Positions 45,163 through 55,370 of a stretch of 64,000 nucleotides of DNA are shown here, piece after piece. The stretch lies in the NCBI GenBank assembly GCA_028289425.1, contig JANQPL010000004.1:248001-312000 (forward strand), given 5' to 3'. A program made the translations under genes and the position numbers. The notes below the pieces were generated by a model, which worked only from the letters and a program-made list of their open reading frames with translations, was not told the DNA's origin and searched no databases. How positions within the stretch are numbered: the stretch's first letter is position 1; each line of letters opens with the position of its first letter. The DNA comes from Alphaproteobacteria bacterium (GTDB taxonomy: Bacteria; Pseudomonadota; Alphaproteobacteria; JANQMY01).

Positions 45163-46044
45163 TTACAGAGCCTCGGCACCGGAGATAATCTCAATCAATT
45201 CTTTGGTGATGATCGCCTGACGCGTCCGGTTATAAACCAGCGTTAGATCATCGATCATCTCGCCCGCGTTGCGGGTCGCATTGTCCATGGCGCTCATGCG
45301 TGCCCCTTGCTCGCCGGCGGCGTTTTCGAGTAGCCCGCGGAAGATCTGCACGGTCATGTTTCGCGGCAGCAACTCCGCCAGAATCTCGTCTTCCTCGGGT
45401 TCGTATTCGTAGATCGCACCATTGAGGTTTGCCGTTTCCACCCCTTCCGGCACGGTCGCCGGGATCAGTTGTTGCTGGGTGGGGATTTGGGTGACCACAT
45501 TCTTGAAGCGCGAATAAAACAGGCTGCAGACGTCGAATTCGCCCGCATCGAACCAATCGAGCACTTTCTTGGAAATGGGCTGCACATCGGCAAAACTCAC
45601 CGACTTCAAATGTCCCAGCGTGATCGTTTCGACGATCTGCGGTTCGTAGAGCCGCTTCAGCACGTCGTAGCCTTTGCGCCCAATGCACAAGATCTTCACG
45701 GTCTTGCCCGACGCGATCAATTGATCCGCATGCTGACGGGCCAGTTTGGCGATCGACGTATTGAAACCCCCACACAGGCCACGCTCGGCGGTCGCCACGA
45801 TCAGCAAATGGGTTTGGTCGGAGCCCGTTCCTTGAAACAGTTTCGGCGCGCCCGGATTGCCCACCATGCCTTGAGACAGATTGGCCAGCACCGCATCCAT
45901 GCGTTCCGCGTAAGGCCGGGCGGCTTCCGCATGTTCCTGAGCCCGGCGCAGCTTCGCTGCCGCCACGAGCTGCATCGCCTTGGTGATTTTCTGCGTGGAG
46001 GTCACGCTGGCGATGCGGTTCTTCAGCTCTTTAAGGTTGGGCAT
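45163..46044 (-). CDS. atpG: ATP synthase gamma subunit
   Basis: 293 residues. N-terminal [21 protein letters not shown], central [15 protein letters not shown] and C-terminal [41 protein letters not shown] are family signatures. Rotor shaft. Downstream of atpA by 33 nt. Confidence 0.97.
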   Translation of the reverse strand: MPNLKELKNRIASVTSTQKITKAMQLVAAAKLRRAQEHAEAARPYAERMDAVLANLSQGMVGNPGAPKLFQGTGSDQTHLLIVATAERGLCGGFNTSIAKLARQHADQLIASGKTVKILCIGRKGYDVLKRLYEPQIVETITLGHLKSVSFADVQPISKKVLDWFDAGEFDVCSLFYSRFKNVVTQIPTQQQLIPATVPEGVETANLNGAIYEYEPEEDEILAELLPRNMTVQIFRGLLENAAGEQGARMSAMDNATRNAGEMIDDLTLVYNRTRQAIITKELIEIISGAEAL

Positions 46045-46077
46045 GGTGGTGCGTCCTTAATCGACCCGGCGGTCCTC

Positions 46078-47607
46078 TTAGCTGAAGGTCTTGGCGAAAC
46101 CGTCGAGCGCCGCTTTGAGCTTTGCTTCCGTATCGTCACTGATGGTTTTCTCAGTGCGGATCGCTTCCAGAATGTCCGCATGCTTGTCACGCACATAGCG
46201 CAGCAAATCGCCTTCGAAGCGGCCCACATCCGACGTAGGCAGTTCATCCAGATACCCGTTCACGCCGGCGAAGATGCTGACCACCTGGTCTTCCACCGGC
46301 ATGGGGGAATATTGCGGCTGCTTCAGCAATTCCGTCAGCTTTTCACCCCGGTTGAGCAAGCGCTGTGTGGAGGCATCCAAGTCCGAGCCGAACTGGGCGA
46401 ACGCCGCCATTTCCCGGTACTGGGCCAGTTCCAGCTTGATGGAACCGGCCACCTGTTTCATGGCCTTCACTTGCGCGGAAGAGCCCACCCGGCTCACCGA
46501 AATGCCTACATTGAGGGCCGGCCGGATGCCTTGGAAGAACAGATCCGTTTCCAGGAAGATCTGTCCGTCGGTGATCGAAATCACATTTGTCGGGATATAG
46601 GCCGACACGTCGTTCGCCTGAGTCTCAATGACCGGCAGTGCCGTCAATGAGCCTGCCCCGTGATCGTCGCTCATCTTCGCGGCCCGTTCGAGCAGGCGGC
46701 TGTGCAGATAGAACACGTCACCCGGGAAGGCTTCGCGTCCGGGAGGACGCCGCAGCAACAGGGACATTTGACGGTAGGACACGGCCTGCTTCGACAAATC
46801 ATCATAGATGATCAGGGAGTGCATGCCGTTGTCGCGGAAATATTCGCCCATGGCGCAGCCGCCGAACGGTGCCAGGAACTGCAGAGGTGCCGGGTCCGAC
46901 GCAGTGGCCGCGACCACGATGGAATATTCCATGGCGCCGTAGTCTTCCAGCGTCTTCACCAGCTGGGCGACGCTCGAGCGGCGCTGCCCGCAGGCCACGT
47001 AGATGCAATAAAGCTTCTCGCTTTCATCGCCGCTCTTATTGACGGTGGCCTGATTGATGATGGTGTCGATGGCAACGGCGGTCTTGCCGGTCTGGCGGTC
47101 GCCAATGATCAGTTCGCGCTGGCCACGGCCGATGGGGATCAAGCTGTCGATGGCTTTAAGACCCGACTGCATCGGTTCGTGTACGGATTTTCGCGGAATG
47201 ATGCCCGGCGCCTTCACGTCGACCCGGCGGCGTTCCGTTGCCTCGATGGGCCCCTTGCCGTCCAGCGGATTGCCCAGCGGGTCGACCACGCGGCCCAGCA
47301 GGCCTTTGCCCACCGGCACTTCCACAATGGCGCCTGTCCGCTTGACCGTGGCGCCTTCCTTGATCTGTTTGTCGGAACCGAAGATCACGACACCCACATT
47401 GTCGGTCTCCAAGTTCAAAGCCATGCCCCGAATGCCTTCGGGAAACTCCACCATCTCACCGGCCTGCACATTATCGAGGCCGTAGACACGGGCGATACCG
47501 TCACCGACCGACAAGACCTGGCCGATCTCGGCGACTTCCGCTTCCGTGCCGAAATCCTTGATTTGTTCTTTGAGAATGGCGGAAATTTCCGCAGCCTGAA
47601 TATCCAT
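46078..47607 (-). CDS. atpA: ATP synthase alpha subunit
   Basis: 509 residues. Walker [40 protein letters not shown] at the N-terminus, [40 protein letters not shown] and [17 protein letters not shown]. Regulatory nucleotide-binding subunit. Begins 4 nt after the atpH stop. Confidence 0.98.
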   Translation of the reverse strand: MDIQAAEISAILKEQIKDFGTEAEVAEIGQVLSVGDGIARVYGLDNVQAGEMVEFPEGIRGMALNLETDNVGVVIFGSDKQIKEGATVKRTGAIVEVPVGKGLLGRVVDPLGNPLDGKGPIEATERRRVDVKAPGIIPRKSVHEPMQSGLKAIDSLIPIGRGQRELIIGDRQTGKTAVAIDTIINQATVNKSGDESEKLYCIYVACGQRRSSVAQLVKTLEDYGAMEYSIVVAATASDPAPLQFLAPFGGCAMGEYFRDNGMHSLIIYDDLSKQAVSYRQMSLLLRRPPGREAFPGDVFYLHSRLLERAAKMSDDHGAGSLTALPVIETQANDVSAYIPTNVISITDGQIFLETDLFFQGIRPALNVGISVSRVGSSAQVKAMKQVAGSIKLELAQYREMAAFAQFGSDLDASTQRLLNRGEKLTELLKQPQYSPMPVEDQVVSIFAGVNGYLDELPTSDVGRFEGDLLRYVRDKHADILEAIRTEKTISDDTEAKLKAALDGFAKTFS

Positions 47608-47611
47608 CGGC

Positions 47612-48169
47612 TTAAGCCTCTTTCATGGCGAGTTGGAGATTGTCCAATTTGGTTTTGAGGGACGTGTCGATCATGCGGCTGCCGACCTTGACCACCAGGC
47701 CGCCCAGCAGCGCCGGGTCAACGTCCGTGGTGAGGTTGACGTCCAGTTTGAAACTTTGTTTGAGGGTCGCCTTCAGCGATGTCACCTGGGCATCCGACAA
47801 GGGGTGGGCCGAGGTGACCGTGGCCGTCATCTCGCCCCGGTGCTTGGCCAGAAGCGCCGCATAGGCACGCGCCATATCGCGCAGCGCGAACAAACGCCGG
47901 TTCTTGGCCACCAGACCGACAAATTTGCGGGTCAGCGCGTGAACGGACAGGCGGTCCAAGATGGCATTGATGGCGCCGGTTTGCTCGTCGGCGGTGAAGA
48001 CCGGGCTGCGCACCAAGCGCTTCATGTCGTCGCTGCCGTCTATGAGACCGCGCAGGGAATTGAGGTCTTTGGCGACCGCGTCCAGCGCGTTTGCCTCTTG
48101 CGCCAGGTCAAACAGGGCCGTTGCGTAGCGCCCTGCCATTCCGGCGACAATGGGTTCTTCACCTGCCAC
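47612..48169 (-). CDS. atpH: ATP synthase delta subunit
   Basis: 185 residues, family size, from the GTG at 48167-48169. The frame is open upstream to 48784 through a repeat, but the alphaproteobacterial family usually starts with a short EEPIV-G segment and [34 protein letters not shown] and [40 protein letters not shown] near the C-terminus are standard. Links F1 to Fo. First gene of the operon. Confidence 0.95.
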   Translation of the reverse strand: MAGEEPIVAGMAGRYATALFDLAQEANALDAVAKDLNSLRGLIDGSDDMKRLVRSPVFTADEQTGAINAILDRLSVHALTRKFVGLVAKNRRLFALRDMARAYAALLAKHRGEMTATVTSAHPLSDAQVTSLKATLKQSFKLDVNLTTDVDPALLGGLVVKVGSRMIDTSLKTKLDNLQLAMKEA

Positions 48170-48504
48170 GAATGTGCTGCCTTTGATTGGCTGGTGGCTG
48201 CGAAAACCGGTGACCACCAAGTGATTGAATTTATTGAGCTTTTTGCGGGCAAGACCTAGGGTTTGCGCCCCCTGTCCGCAAGCTGCGCGGTTACGTAACA
48301 CACTGCCTTCGCGGGCGCAATAAAACCAGGGGCAGGTGCGACAAACCGTGCCCCCACGGCGCGTTTCCGAGGATCTTGGGCAACACCTGGAAGTCATGGC
48401 GGAGATTACCTCGCGGGTGCTTTCGCGGTGCCAAAAAGTAGAACGAGACGGGCAGGATGTTGCACAAAGAGATGGGTGCATGGGGTTCGTCCGGATTGTT
48501 GAAG

Positions 48505-48588
48505 ACCTGGCCACCCGCTCCCCCTCCCAAACCACCCGATAAGGGTACCCTGTGGGTGGTTTGGGACGGGGAGCGGGATGGCTTAGCC
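48505..48588. repeat. GGTACC-type palindromic repeat, copy E
   Basis: Core AAGGGTACCCT between CCCAAACCACCC and GGGTGGTTTGGG: both arms gained one extra A/T compared with other copies, a coordinated change. One C-C mismatch occurs in the outer arm. Confidence 0.85.
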
Positions 48589-48626
48589 CAATCAACACTG
48601 GGCGCATGGGGTTCATCCCAATACTC

Positions 48627-48742
48627 GTTGTCATCCCCCGGCTTGACCGGGGGATCCAGTATTGAGTCACCCAAGTGCTTGGAATTCCATCCTGGATCAC
48701 CGGATCGGCGCCGCCGGTTCGGCGGCTTGTCCGGTGATGACG
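48627..48742. repeat. Palindromic intergenic repeat, alphaproteobacterial type
   Basis: Starts TTGTCATCCCCCGGCTTGACCG and ends CGGCTTGTCCGGTGATGACGA; both halves contain internal hairpins (CCCCCGG/CCGGGGG, GCCGCCGG/CCGGCGGC-like). Matches the widespread 'gtcatcccc' family. Confidence 0.75.
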
Positions 48743-48963
48743 AATGGGGGGAGATGGCCTCGGCGGGCTGGGCGCACATTCCATCGCGAACGCATCCTTC
48801 CACCCCCGTCAGGTTTCAGGTCGTCCCACGCGGCCGCGCCGCCCTCGCCCTGAGAATAACACAAAGCGGACGTTCGGCTCAATTTTTGAGTGCTTCAATC
48901 AACCTCGACAACCCAATACTATGGCGCCAAGTATCGAGGCGACCGGGCAAATTGGTAAGTCGG

Positions 48964-49755
48964 ATGAGACGTGTTCTTTTCACAATCGTCACCCTGGGAT
49001 TGGCGAGCTGCACCTCTTCGTTTGAGCCGATTGATGCCGACCGCGTTTTCGGCGGCGAAGCACCGTCGTTCTGGCAGGTACAGTCGCTCAACGCGAAACC
49101 AGTCATGCGTGACACCATTCTTCATGTTGAATCGGGATCTGTTAAGCTTGACGTGCCCGATTTTGCGACCAGTTGGGCCGGCACATTCGAAAACGAAACG
49201 CTCTCGCTTTTGACCAATCATAGCGAGAGGTGGACGTTTGAGATTGACAATCCGGAGGTTGATACGCCACCTGAGATAGAAACTTTCAACGACTTCGCCA
49301 AACGCATAGCCAGCGCTTCAGTCTCTGACGAGCAATTGCAGCTTTACGGGAAGAACGGCGACCTGCTCCTGGAAGCGACACGAATCCGTTCTAAGGGAAT
49401 AGAAAACGAAGCATGGCGCATCGACGCCTTCGTTGTCGGAGACACGCTTACTCCGACGACGGATTTATTTTCCAATCGCTTCCTGCCGGAACTAGTTCTA
49501 ATGCATGGATCCTTGTCAGGGTCAATTGTATGCAGTGCGGTTACGGGTAGTTATGAACGTGATTTGGACCAAGTAAAGATATTTGCGGTTCCGGTCCTGT
49601 TTCGAAACTGCCCAGAACACATAAAGGAAAACGGCTTGGCTCTATTGTCTGCCATTCAAGGCGTGTCTGTATTTCAGCGTAAGCGCAGGGTTGGATACCT
49701 TAAGGATGAGGACGGAGAGACCGCAGCCGTGTTGACAGCCATATCGCTCAGATGA
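48964..49755 (+). CDS. META-domain lipoprotein
   Basis: 263 residues from the ATG at 48964; an upstream open frame through the repeats is not coding. Lipobox GLASC. The first half (APSFWQVQSLNAKPV) and particularly the second half (HGSLSGSIVCSAVTGSYER, VLFRNCPEHIKENGLALLSA, VGYLKDEDGETAAVL) follow the META/HslJ pattern, with the conserved Cys-containing segment. META proteins are envelope proteins linked to stress or motility in a few bacteria; function here is unknown. Confidence 0.65.
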   Translation: MRRVLFTIVTLGLASCTSSFEPIDADRVFGGEAPSFWQVQSLNAKPVMRDTILHVESGSVKLDVPDFATSWAGTFENETLSLLTNHSERWTFEIDNPEVDTPPEIETFNDFAKRIASASVSDEQLQLYGKNGDLLLEATRIRSKGIENEAWRIDAFVVGDTLTPTTDLFSNRFLPELVLMHGSLSGSIVCSAVTGSYERDLDQVKIFAVPVLFRNCPEHIKENGLALLSAIQGVSVFQRKRRVGYLKDEDGETAAVLTAISLR

Positions 49756-49904
49756 GTCTTCTGTCCCGGATTGCGGGAAGGTGGGCGCACCTTACGCGTT
49801 ATGCAATGCCAAAAAACCTTCGAGCCCCTACATGGCCACTTCTTCAGCATTTGCCACCTATCACGCTTCGACAGATTGACGTTGGATGCTACAACGTCTG
49901 CAGT

Positions 49905-50507
49905 TCAACAAAGAGCATCGAGGCCCTTATCCGATCCCACAATCGCATCTCGCTCTTCTGGAGAAAGAGTGGGCCACACCTGACACGGAATGAATTTCAT
50001 GGGATAGGAGCTGGCCGATACCCACCCCAGGAAGGTAAACGATCTGCCGTCTGGAAGATCGTCCACCGAAAACTCCGGGATCCACGCGCGGTGCTTAATG
50101 ACTTTCTGTTCATCCAGCCTCACACCGGTGAGAAACAGGCGTTGCAATAGAATAATCTCTGTATCCGACGGCTCGTTGGGAACGAATACACCGATGCGGA
50201 CACGGCCGCCCGTATTGGTTTCGATCTGAACTTCGCCCAGCAGGTCACCCTCGCGCGGTTCCCCACCATAAATCCGAACGAATTGATCGTATTCCGCCAA
50301 GTAAGGATGGATATGCTTTGCCACGATGGAGATCGAATAGCCGTTTCCAACGGCGATGGCTTCCATTTCCCACGGCGTGCCGAAATATCCCTGCGACATG
50401 GAGAAGAGGGTATCCGCAAAAATGATAGCGACAAAAGCTAGGAGCGCGGTGACGGCACCAACGACCATTGATGTCAGCAACGAAACTTTCTTTGAAAAGA
50501 ACGCCAC
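49905..50507 (-). CDS. Membrane-anchored hypothetical protein
   Basis: 200 residues from the GTG at 50505-50507 (GGAG eleven bases upstream). One N-terminal transmembrane segment (TSMVVGAVTALLAFVAIIFA), then a periplasmic beta-rich domain (YSISIVAKHIHPYL, RVRIGVFVPNEPSDTEIILL). Not recognised. A single Cys near the end and one at the C-terminus. It stands immediately downstream of the alpha/beta hydrolase (24 nt) on the same strand, so probably cotranscribed. Confidence 0.55.
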   Translation of the reverse strand: MAFFSKKVSLLTSMVVGAVTALLAFVAIIFADTLFSMSQGYFGTPWEMEAIAVGNGYSISIVAKHIHPYLAEYDQFVRIYGGEPREGDLLGEVQIETNTGGRVRIGVFVPNEPSDTEIILLQRLFLTGVRLDEQKVIKHRAWIPEFSVDDLPDGRSFTFLGWVSASSYPMKFIPCQVWPTLSPEERDAIVGSDKGLDALC

Positions 50508-50531
50508 CGGATTGCCGCTCCTGCCGTCCGC

Positions 50532-51254
50532 TTACGGACTATTCGCTGCCAGAAACGCCTCGAACGCTTTCATGGCGGCGTCTTTGGCGTCGCCTTCTTT
50601 CCATTCCTCGATCAGCGTGGCGTTGGGGGCCAGGTCGGCCACCAAGCGCGAGCTTGATTGGGGGTGATAGAGATCATTGCCGAGCAGGACGAGCAAGGGC
50701 GTCTGGCAATCGCGCAGGAAGCTTTCATCCACATTGAACAAGACTTTGTCGCCGCCATACATGTTTTCGCGGAAGTTGATCCAATCATCCTCGTTGGCCT
50801 CGCTGTGGGTTTCCTTGAGCGGTTCCGCCCAGCCGTCGAACATCTCGAAGAAGGCATCGCGGTTGTCTTCGCGCCCGATGGTTTGGAACAATGTGGCGGA
50901 CAGTACCCGATCGGGCGCTGCCTCTATCAGCCCACAGCAATAAGGCCCGCCGATGCACATGCCCGCCGCATGAAACTTGTCGAGCCCCAAATGGTCCATC
51001 AGGCCCAACTGGTCCGCCGTGTAGGTGTGCCAGCCATCGCCCGCGGAAACCGGCGCGGTGGACTGCCCAGCATTGCGCTGATCCATGGCGATGACCTGAT
51101 AACGGTCCGACAGTTGTTCGATGGGGTTCCAGGGCGTGTTCTCCCAAAACGCGATGGCAGAGCGCATGCCGCCCGGCGCAATCAACAACAGCGGCGGCCC
51201 TTCGCCAGTGACCTCGTAGTAGATTTTCGCGCTGTCGCGTTCGTAAATGGGCAT
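50532..51254 (-). CDS. Alpha/beta hydrolase with Cys at the nucleophile position
   Basis: 240 residues from the ATG at 51252-51254 (GGGAG upstream). Fold motifs: GPPLLLIAPGGM (oxyanion HG-like), VIAMDQRNAGQST and nucleophile elbow GMCIGGPYC, where Cys replaces the usual Ser of GxSxG. Dienelactone hydrolases use Cys in that way; otherwise the residue would reduce activity. A late LLVLLGNDLYHP strand carries the acid; the final His is unclear. Unknown substrate. Confidence 0.8.
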   Translation of the reverse strand: MPIYERDSAKIYYEVTGEGPPLLLIAPGGMRSAIAFWENTPWNPIEQLSDRYQVIAMDQRNAGQSTAPVSAGDGWHTYTADQLGLMDHLGLDKFHAAGMCIGGPYCCGLIEAAPDRVLSATLFQTIGREDNRDAFFEMFDGWAEPLKETHSEANEDDWINFRENMYGGDKVLFNVDESFLRDCQTPLLVLLGNDLYHPQSSSRLVADLAPNATLIEEWKEGDAKDAAMKAFEAFLAANSP

Positions 51255-51337
51255 GGTGTGCTCCCGTCGGTTTGTGAGCCGCCAGTATAGCTAGGTTTTG
51301 GTTTGAACGAAGGCGCGAATCTGCCAATCCTAGCCAC

Positions 51338-52036
51338 ATGTGTGCCAAGCCGCTTCGCGAAACAGATCTCTATGCGCCGATCAAGGCGCTCTTGGAGGCC
51401 CAAGGCTATGAGGTGAAGGGCGAGGTGGGCGATGCGGATGTGGTGGGCGTGCGCGGGCAAGAAGACCCGGTGATCGTGGAGCTGAAAACAGGGTTTTCGC
51501 TGGCCCTTTTTCATCAGGCGGTGGAGCGCCAAGCGATCACCGATAATGTCTATGTGGCGGTGCCCCGCCAGACCGGGCCGGCGTCTTACAAAGCGCTCAC
51601 GAACAACACTAAGCTATGCCGCCGATTGGGGTTGGGGTTGATCACGGTACGGATGAAGGACGGCTTCACGGAAATTCACCTGGACCCGGGGCCCTACCGG
51701 CCGCGCAAATCGAAGCCGAAAAAAGGACGTTTGCTGAAGGAATTTGCCCGCCGGGTGGGCGACCCCAACGATGGGGGCACGGGAAAGAACGGTGCCGGGC
51801 GCGGCCTCATCACCGCCTACCGGCAAGACGCGCTGCGCTGCCTGAAACTGCTGGCGGAACAGGGCCCCACCAAAGCGTCTGACGTGGCCAAGGCCACTGA
51901 CGTTGAAAACGCCCGGCGCATTATGGCGGACGACCATTACGGTTGGTTCGAGCGGGAAGCGGTGGGCATTTACACCATCACGCCGGTGGGCCAGCAGGCG
52001 CTGGCGGAGTATGCGGGTGAGTTGAAGCGGCTTTGA
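51338..52036 (+). CDS. DUF2161 family, PD-(D/E)xK-like protein
   Basis: 232 residues. N-terminal ETDLYAPIKALLEAQGYEVK, then DADVVGVRGQEDPVIVELKTG, the PD-(D/E)xK nuclease-like motif (Asp...ELK), and HQAVERQAITDNVYVAVP. The second half carries a winged-helix-like segment (ALRCLKLLAEQGPTKASDVA). DUF2161 has no proven reaction. The gene ends at the base before the BVMO stop, i.e. the two are convergent without a gap. Confidence 0.8.
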   Translation: MCAKPLRETDLYAPIKALLEAQGYEVKGEVGDADVVGVRGQEDPVIVELKTGFSLALFHQAVERQAITDNVYVAVPRQTGPASYKALTNNTKLCRRLGLGLITVRMKDGFTEIHLDPGPYRPRKSKPKKGRLLKEFARRVGDPNDGGTGKNGAGRGLITAYRQDALRCLKLLAEQGPTKASDVAKATDVENARRIMADDHYGWFEREAVGIYTITPVGQQALAEYAGELKRL

Positions 52037-53908
52037 TCATTCACCCTCCTGTCGCTTCGCGAAGATGTATGGCTCGAGCGAGCCTTGGGCGGCGATGCGG
52101 CGCTTGTGCCACTGGCCGCCGCCGTAATAGGCGAGGCTGCCGGGGGCCGCTTCGCCGTGGCCGTTATAGTAGGTGATGCAGTCGCGTAAGGGACGCGTAA
52201 TGGTGTCGGCCTTTGCGCAGTGGATTGCGTATTCCTCTTCCGGCTCTTCCTTCACATCGACGATGGTGTCGCCGCGTTCGCGCAAGGTCTCGAGCATCCA
52301 CACCGCATAGTCAATATGCTGAACAATGGCATCGGTGAAGTTGAAACTGCCGCCGCCGCCCTGGGGCCCCGTGATCATAAACAGGTTGGGGAAGCCACGG
52401 CTGTGCACGCCGAGGAACGTCTTGGTGCCTTCGGTCTGCCACTTCTCGCTCAAGGTGCGGCCGTTGCGCCCCTTTACCATGTTGAAGGAGGCCGTGGCCA
52501 TCCAATCGAACCCGGTGGCGTAGATTAGAACATCCAGCGGATACTCCGTGCCCTCATGCACCACGCCGCGTTCATTGATCTTTTGAACGCCGCGCGGCGC
52601 CGTGTCCACTAAATGCACATTGGGCTGGTTGAAGGTGGGCAGATATTCGTCGTGGAACGTCGGCCGCTTGCAGCCATAAGGGTAATAGGGTTTCAGCGCC
52701 GCGGCGGTTTTGGGATCTTCCACAATGGCGTCCACCCGCGCGCGGATCTGTTCCATGATGCGGAAATTGGTGTTGAGCTGCTTTTGCACCAGCTCTTCCG
52801 GCGAGAGCTTCCGGTCAAATTGCTTGCGCACTTTATAGTCCGGCACTTTGCCGGCGAGATAATCCTCATTGGCTTTGATGGCCGTGCGCCCTTCGGAAAT
52901 CTTGGCGAAGCGCGCGCGGCGGGCCCGGGCCCAGCCTTCTTCATGTGCCCAGGTCTCGCGCTCCTCTTGCGTGGTTTCGCGCTGGTCGCGCACGTCTACG
53001 GAGGATGGAGTGCGTTGAAAGACATAGAGTTCCTTCACCACCTTGGCGATTTCCGGGATGACCTGCACGGCCGTGGCGCCCGTGCCGATGATGCCCACGG
53101 TCTTACCGGTAAGGTCGATGTCATAGCGCCAGCGGGAGGTATGGAACGTTTCCCCCTCATAGGTTTCCATGCCGTCGATGCGGGCAAGCTTGGGCGTGGT
53201 GAGAATGCCGTTGGCCAGGATCACATAGCGCGCCTTCATGGCGTCACCCCGGTCGGTGCGCACGGTCCAGCGGCCGGTGGCTTCGTCCCATTCGGTTTGT
53301 TCCACCGTGGTGTGGAACAGGCACTTGTCATAGAAGCCGAACTTCTCGGCCATGGTCTGGCAATATTCCATGATCTCGAAGCCGGAGGCGAAACGCATGG
53401 AAGGGATGTAGCCCATCTCTTCCAACAGCGGCAGATAGGAGTAGCTTTCCACATCGCAGGCGATGCCCGGATAGCGGTTCCAATACCAGGTGCCGCCCAC
53501 ATCGCCGCCCTTTTCGCAGAAGCGCACATCGTTAAAGCCCGCTTCCTTGAGCTTGTGGCACAGAAGCAGGCCGGCGAACCCGGCGCCGACGCAGAGAATG
53601 TCGCATTCGTCCGTCAGCGGCTCGCGCGGGATGGGCGGTTCCGAATAGACGTCTTCCAGATACTTGCGGAACCGTCCTTCCATGGGGATGTAATCGGCGG
53701 CGCCCGCGCGCTCCTCTTTGAAGGCGCGGTATTTGGCTTGTTCTTCCGCATTGAAGACAGCGCCCGGCGGCTCCGGCGGTAGGGTTTTCAAGCTCTCGTC
53801 GGTTTGCACCGAATAGCCCTTGCCGCGAATGTTGTCGTTGGCCTTGGCGGCGCGGGTGTTGAACTTCTTCAAGCCTGTACTGGGATCGATTTCAATTGCG
53901 ACGGACAT
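52037..53908 (-). CDS. Flavin-dependent monooxygenase, Baeyer-Villiger type (second)
   Basis: 623 residues from the ATG at 53906-53908; another ATG lies at 53956. An N-terminal extension of about 110 residues precedes ILCVGAGFAGLLLCHKL (FAD), GGTWYWNRYPGIACDVES, the BVMO fingerprint in the form YEGETFHTSRW (Tyr at the first place) and TVGIIGTGATAVQ (NADPH), with YATGFDWMATAS near the end. The long N-terminus is typical of cyclopentadecanone/steroid-monooxygenase-like BVMOs. Converts ketones to esters or lactones; substrate unknown. Confidence 0.88.
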   Translation of the reverse strand: MSVAIEIDPSTGLKKFNTRAAKANDNIRGKGYSVQTDESLKTLPPEPPGAVFNAEEQAKYRAFKEERAGAADYIPMEGRFRKYLEDVYSEPPIPREPLTDECDILCVGAGFAGLLLCHKLKEAGFNDVRFCEKGGDVGGTWYWNRYPGIACDVESYSYLPLLEEMGYIPSMRFASGFEIMEYCQTMAEKFGFYDKCLFHTTVEQTEWDEATGRWTVRTDRGDAMKARYVILANGILTTPKLARIDGMETYEGETFHTSRWRYDIDLTGKTVGIIGTGATAVQVIPEIAKVVKELYVFQRTPSSVDVRDQRETTQEERETWAHEEGWARARRARFAKISEGRTAIKANEDYLAGKVPDYKVRKQFDRKLSPEELVQKQLNTNFRIMEQIRARVDAIVEDPKTAAALKPYYPYGCKRPTFHDEYLPTFNQPNVHLVDTAPRGVQKINERGVVHEGTEYPLDVLIYATGFDWMATASFNMVKGRNGRTLSEKWQTEGTKTFLGVHSRGFPNLFMITGPQGGGGSFNFTDAIVQHIDYAVWMLETLRERGDTIVDVKEEPEEEYAIHCAKADTITRPLRDCITYYNGHGEAAPGSLAYYGGGQWHKRRIAAQGSLEPYIFAKRQEGE

Positions 53909-54071
53909 GCCCACTGACTCTCGTTTCTTTGCTGTCTTGCCAAACTGTATACTCATGGGCTCTTGGGCAGCAAGGAAGCCCCCGCGTCCACACCTCCTCA
54001 ATCGGCGCCCCTCAAGCTCGTGCCATAATTGGTCTGTATAAACGCCGAATCATCACAGAAGGAATTTTTGC

Positions 54072-55265
54072 ATGCGCTTCGCCTCAGTTGCATTTTTGTT
54101 GGCCTTGGCCTGGTCGGCCGCCGCTTCCGCCGAACAGCGCAGCGATGAATTCTTGTCGTGTCTTGCAGGCATCAAACAGGCCGCCCACAGCGCCGGCATC
54201 AGCCCCGCCATCACGGAAGCCGCCCTGAAAGACGTGAAAGAGCCCGCGGAGCGCGTGCTGAAACTGTCCGAGGTTCAGCCCGAAACCAAGTTTCACATTT
54301 GGGACTATTTGGGCTTCCTGGTGGACGATCAGCGGATCGACGACGGCAAGGCCAAAATGGCCGAACACGATGCCCTTCTGCGCGCGGTGGAAGAACGCTA
54401 TGGGGTCAACCGCTATGTGGTGGCCGCCGTCTGGGGTGTGGAAACCGATTACGGCCGCGCGGTTGGGCGCAATTTTCTGCCCCATGCGCTCACCACCATG
54501 GTGTGCAAAAACGATCACCGTACGGAGTTTTGGCAAAAGCAGTTGATCGCCGCCCTGCAATTGGTGGAACGGGGCGATTTGCAGCTTGAAAAACTCTACG
54601 GCTCCTGGGCGGGCGCGTTCGGCCAAACCCAATTCATTCCGACCACGTACGAACATTTCGCGGTGGATTTCGACGGCGACGGCAAGCGCGACCTGGTGGA
54701 CAATGTGGCGGATGCGCTGGGCTCCACCGCCAATTATTTGCGGGGCAATGGCTGGCAGCCGGGGGCAAGCTGGCTCATCGAAGTAAAACTGCCCGCGGGC
54801 TATAACGGCCCCACGGGACGCAAGAACAAAGCCTCACTGTCAACCTGGACACAGCGCGGCATCACCCGCTGGGACGGATCGCCGCTTCGGGGCCAGGGGT
54901 CCGCGGGGTTGCTGCTGCCTGCCGGCAAAGAGGGACCGGCCTTTCTGACATTCAAGAACTTCGATGCCATCTGGACCTACAACCGGGCGGAATCCTACGC
55001 CCTGGCGATCTCCCATCTAGCGGATCGCATGGCGGGCTACCCCGCCTTTCGCACGCCGTGGCCGACGGACGATTTGGGGCTCAGCCGGGCCCAGCGCTAC
55101 CGGCTGCAGGAGCTGCTAATCGCCGAGGGCTACGACATTGGTGAGGCCGACGGCAAGATCGGCTCCCGCTCCCAAGCCGCAATTCGTAAGCACGAGGAAA
55201 AGCTTGGCTGGGAACCCACCGGCCGCGCCGGCACCAAGATCTTCAAAGCCCTTGGGGGTGAGTGA
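54072..55265 (+). CDS. Lytic murein transglycosylase, MltB type
   Basis: 397 residues. Signal peptide (core VAFLLALAWSAAASA) without lipobox, so periplasmic. SLT_2 domain with catalytic Glu in AAVWGVETDYGRAVGRN, then GAFGQTQFIPTTYEHFAVDFDGDGKRD and SYALAISHLADRMAG. A peptidoglycan-binding domain ends the protein (QELLIAEGYDIGEADGKIGS, SQAAIRKHEEKLG). Cleaves glycan strands to anhydro ends. Divergent from the BVMO gene. Confidence 0.93.
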   Translation: MRFASVAFLLALAWSAAASAEQRSDEFLSCLAGIKQAAHSAGISPAITEAALKDVKEPAERVLKLSEVQPETKFHIWDYLGFLVDDQRIDDGKAKMAEHDALLRAVEERYGVNRYVVAAVWGVETDYGRAVGRNFLPHALTTMVCKNDHRTEFWQKQLIAALQLVERGDLQLEKLYGSWAGAFGQTQFIPTTYEHFAVDFDGDGKRDLVDNVADALGSTANYLRGNGWQPGASWLIEVKLPAGYNGPTGRKNKASLSTWTQRGITRWDGSPLRGQGSAGLLLPAGKEGPAFLTFKNFDAIWTYNRAESYALAISHLADRMAGYPAFRTPWPTDDLGLSRAQRYRLQELLIAEGYDIGEADGKIGSRSQAAIRKHEEKLGWEPTGRAGTKIFKALGGE

Positions 55266-55276
55266 GTCTTTGTTGA

Positions 55277-55366
55277 TTAGCCTGGCCGGCCCACTCCCCC
55301 GTCCCAACCACCCCAAGGGTACCCTGGTTCGGGTGGTTGGGACGGGGGAGCGGGCTGGCTAGGCCA
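55277..55366. repeat. GGTACC-type palindromic repeat, copy F
   Basis: About 90 bp, the best-preserved copy. Arm pair GT/AC (CCCCCGTCCCAACC vs GGTTGGGACGGGGG), core AAGGGTACCCT with GGTACC at 55318-55323. Lies between convergent genes and could terminate both. Confidence 0.88.
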
Positions 55367-55370
55367 ACAA

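Larger units (their letters stand above)
48170..48963. other. Repeat-bearing intergenic region between atpH and the META lipoprotein gene
   Basis: About 790 bp with no convincing gene. Holds repeat copy E (48505-48588) and an alphaproteobacterial palindromic repeat (48627-48742). The atp promoter must lie in the atpH-proximal third, but no clear -35/-10 pair was picked out by eye. Confidence 0.5.

Noticed and set aside
45469-46650. A 393-codon plus-strand frame opposite atpG and atpA
   Set aside because: It is antisense to two complete, conserved F1 genes and has a His/Gln/Arg-rich composition typical of complementary frames in GC-rich DNA.
52613-53782. A 389-codon plus-strand frame opposite the second BVMO
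   Set aside because: It is the complement of a complete flavoprotein gene with all its motifs; no own family signature.
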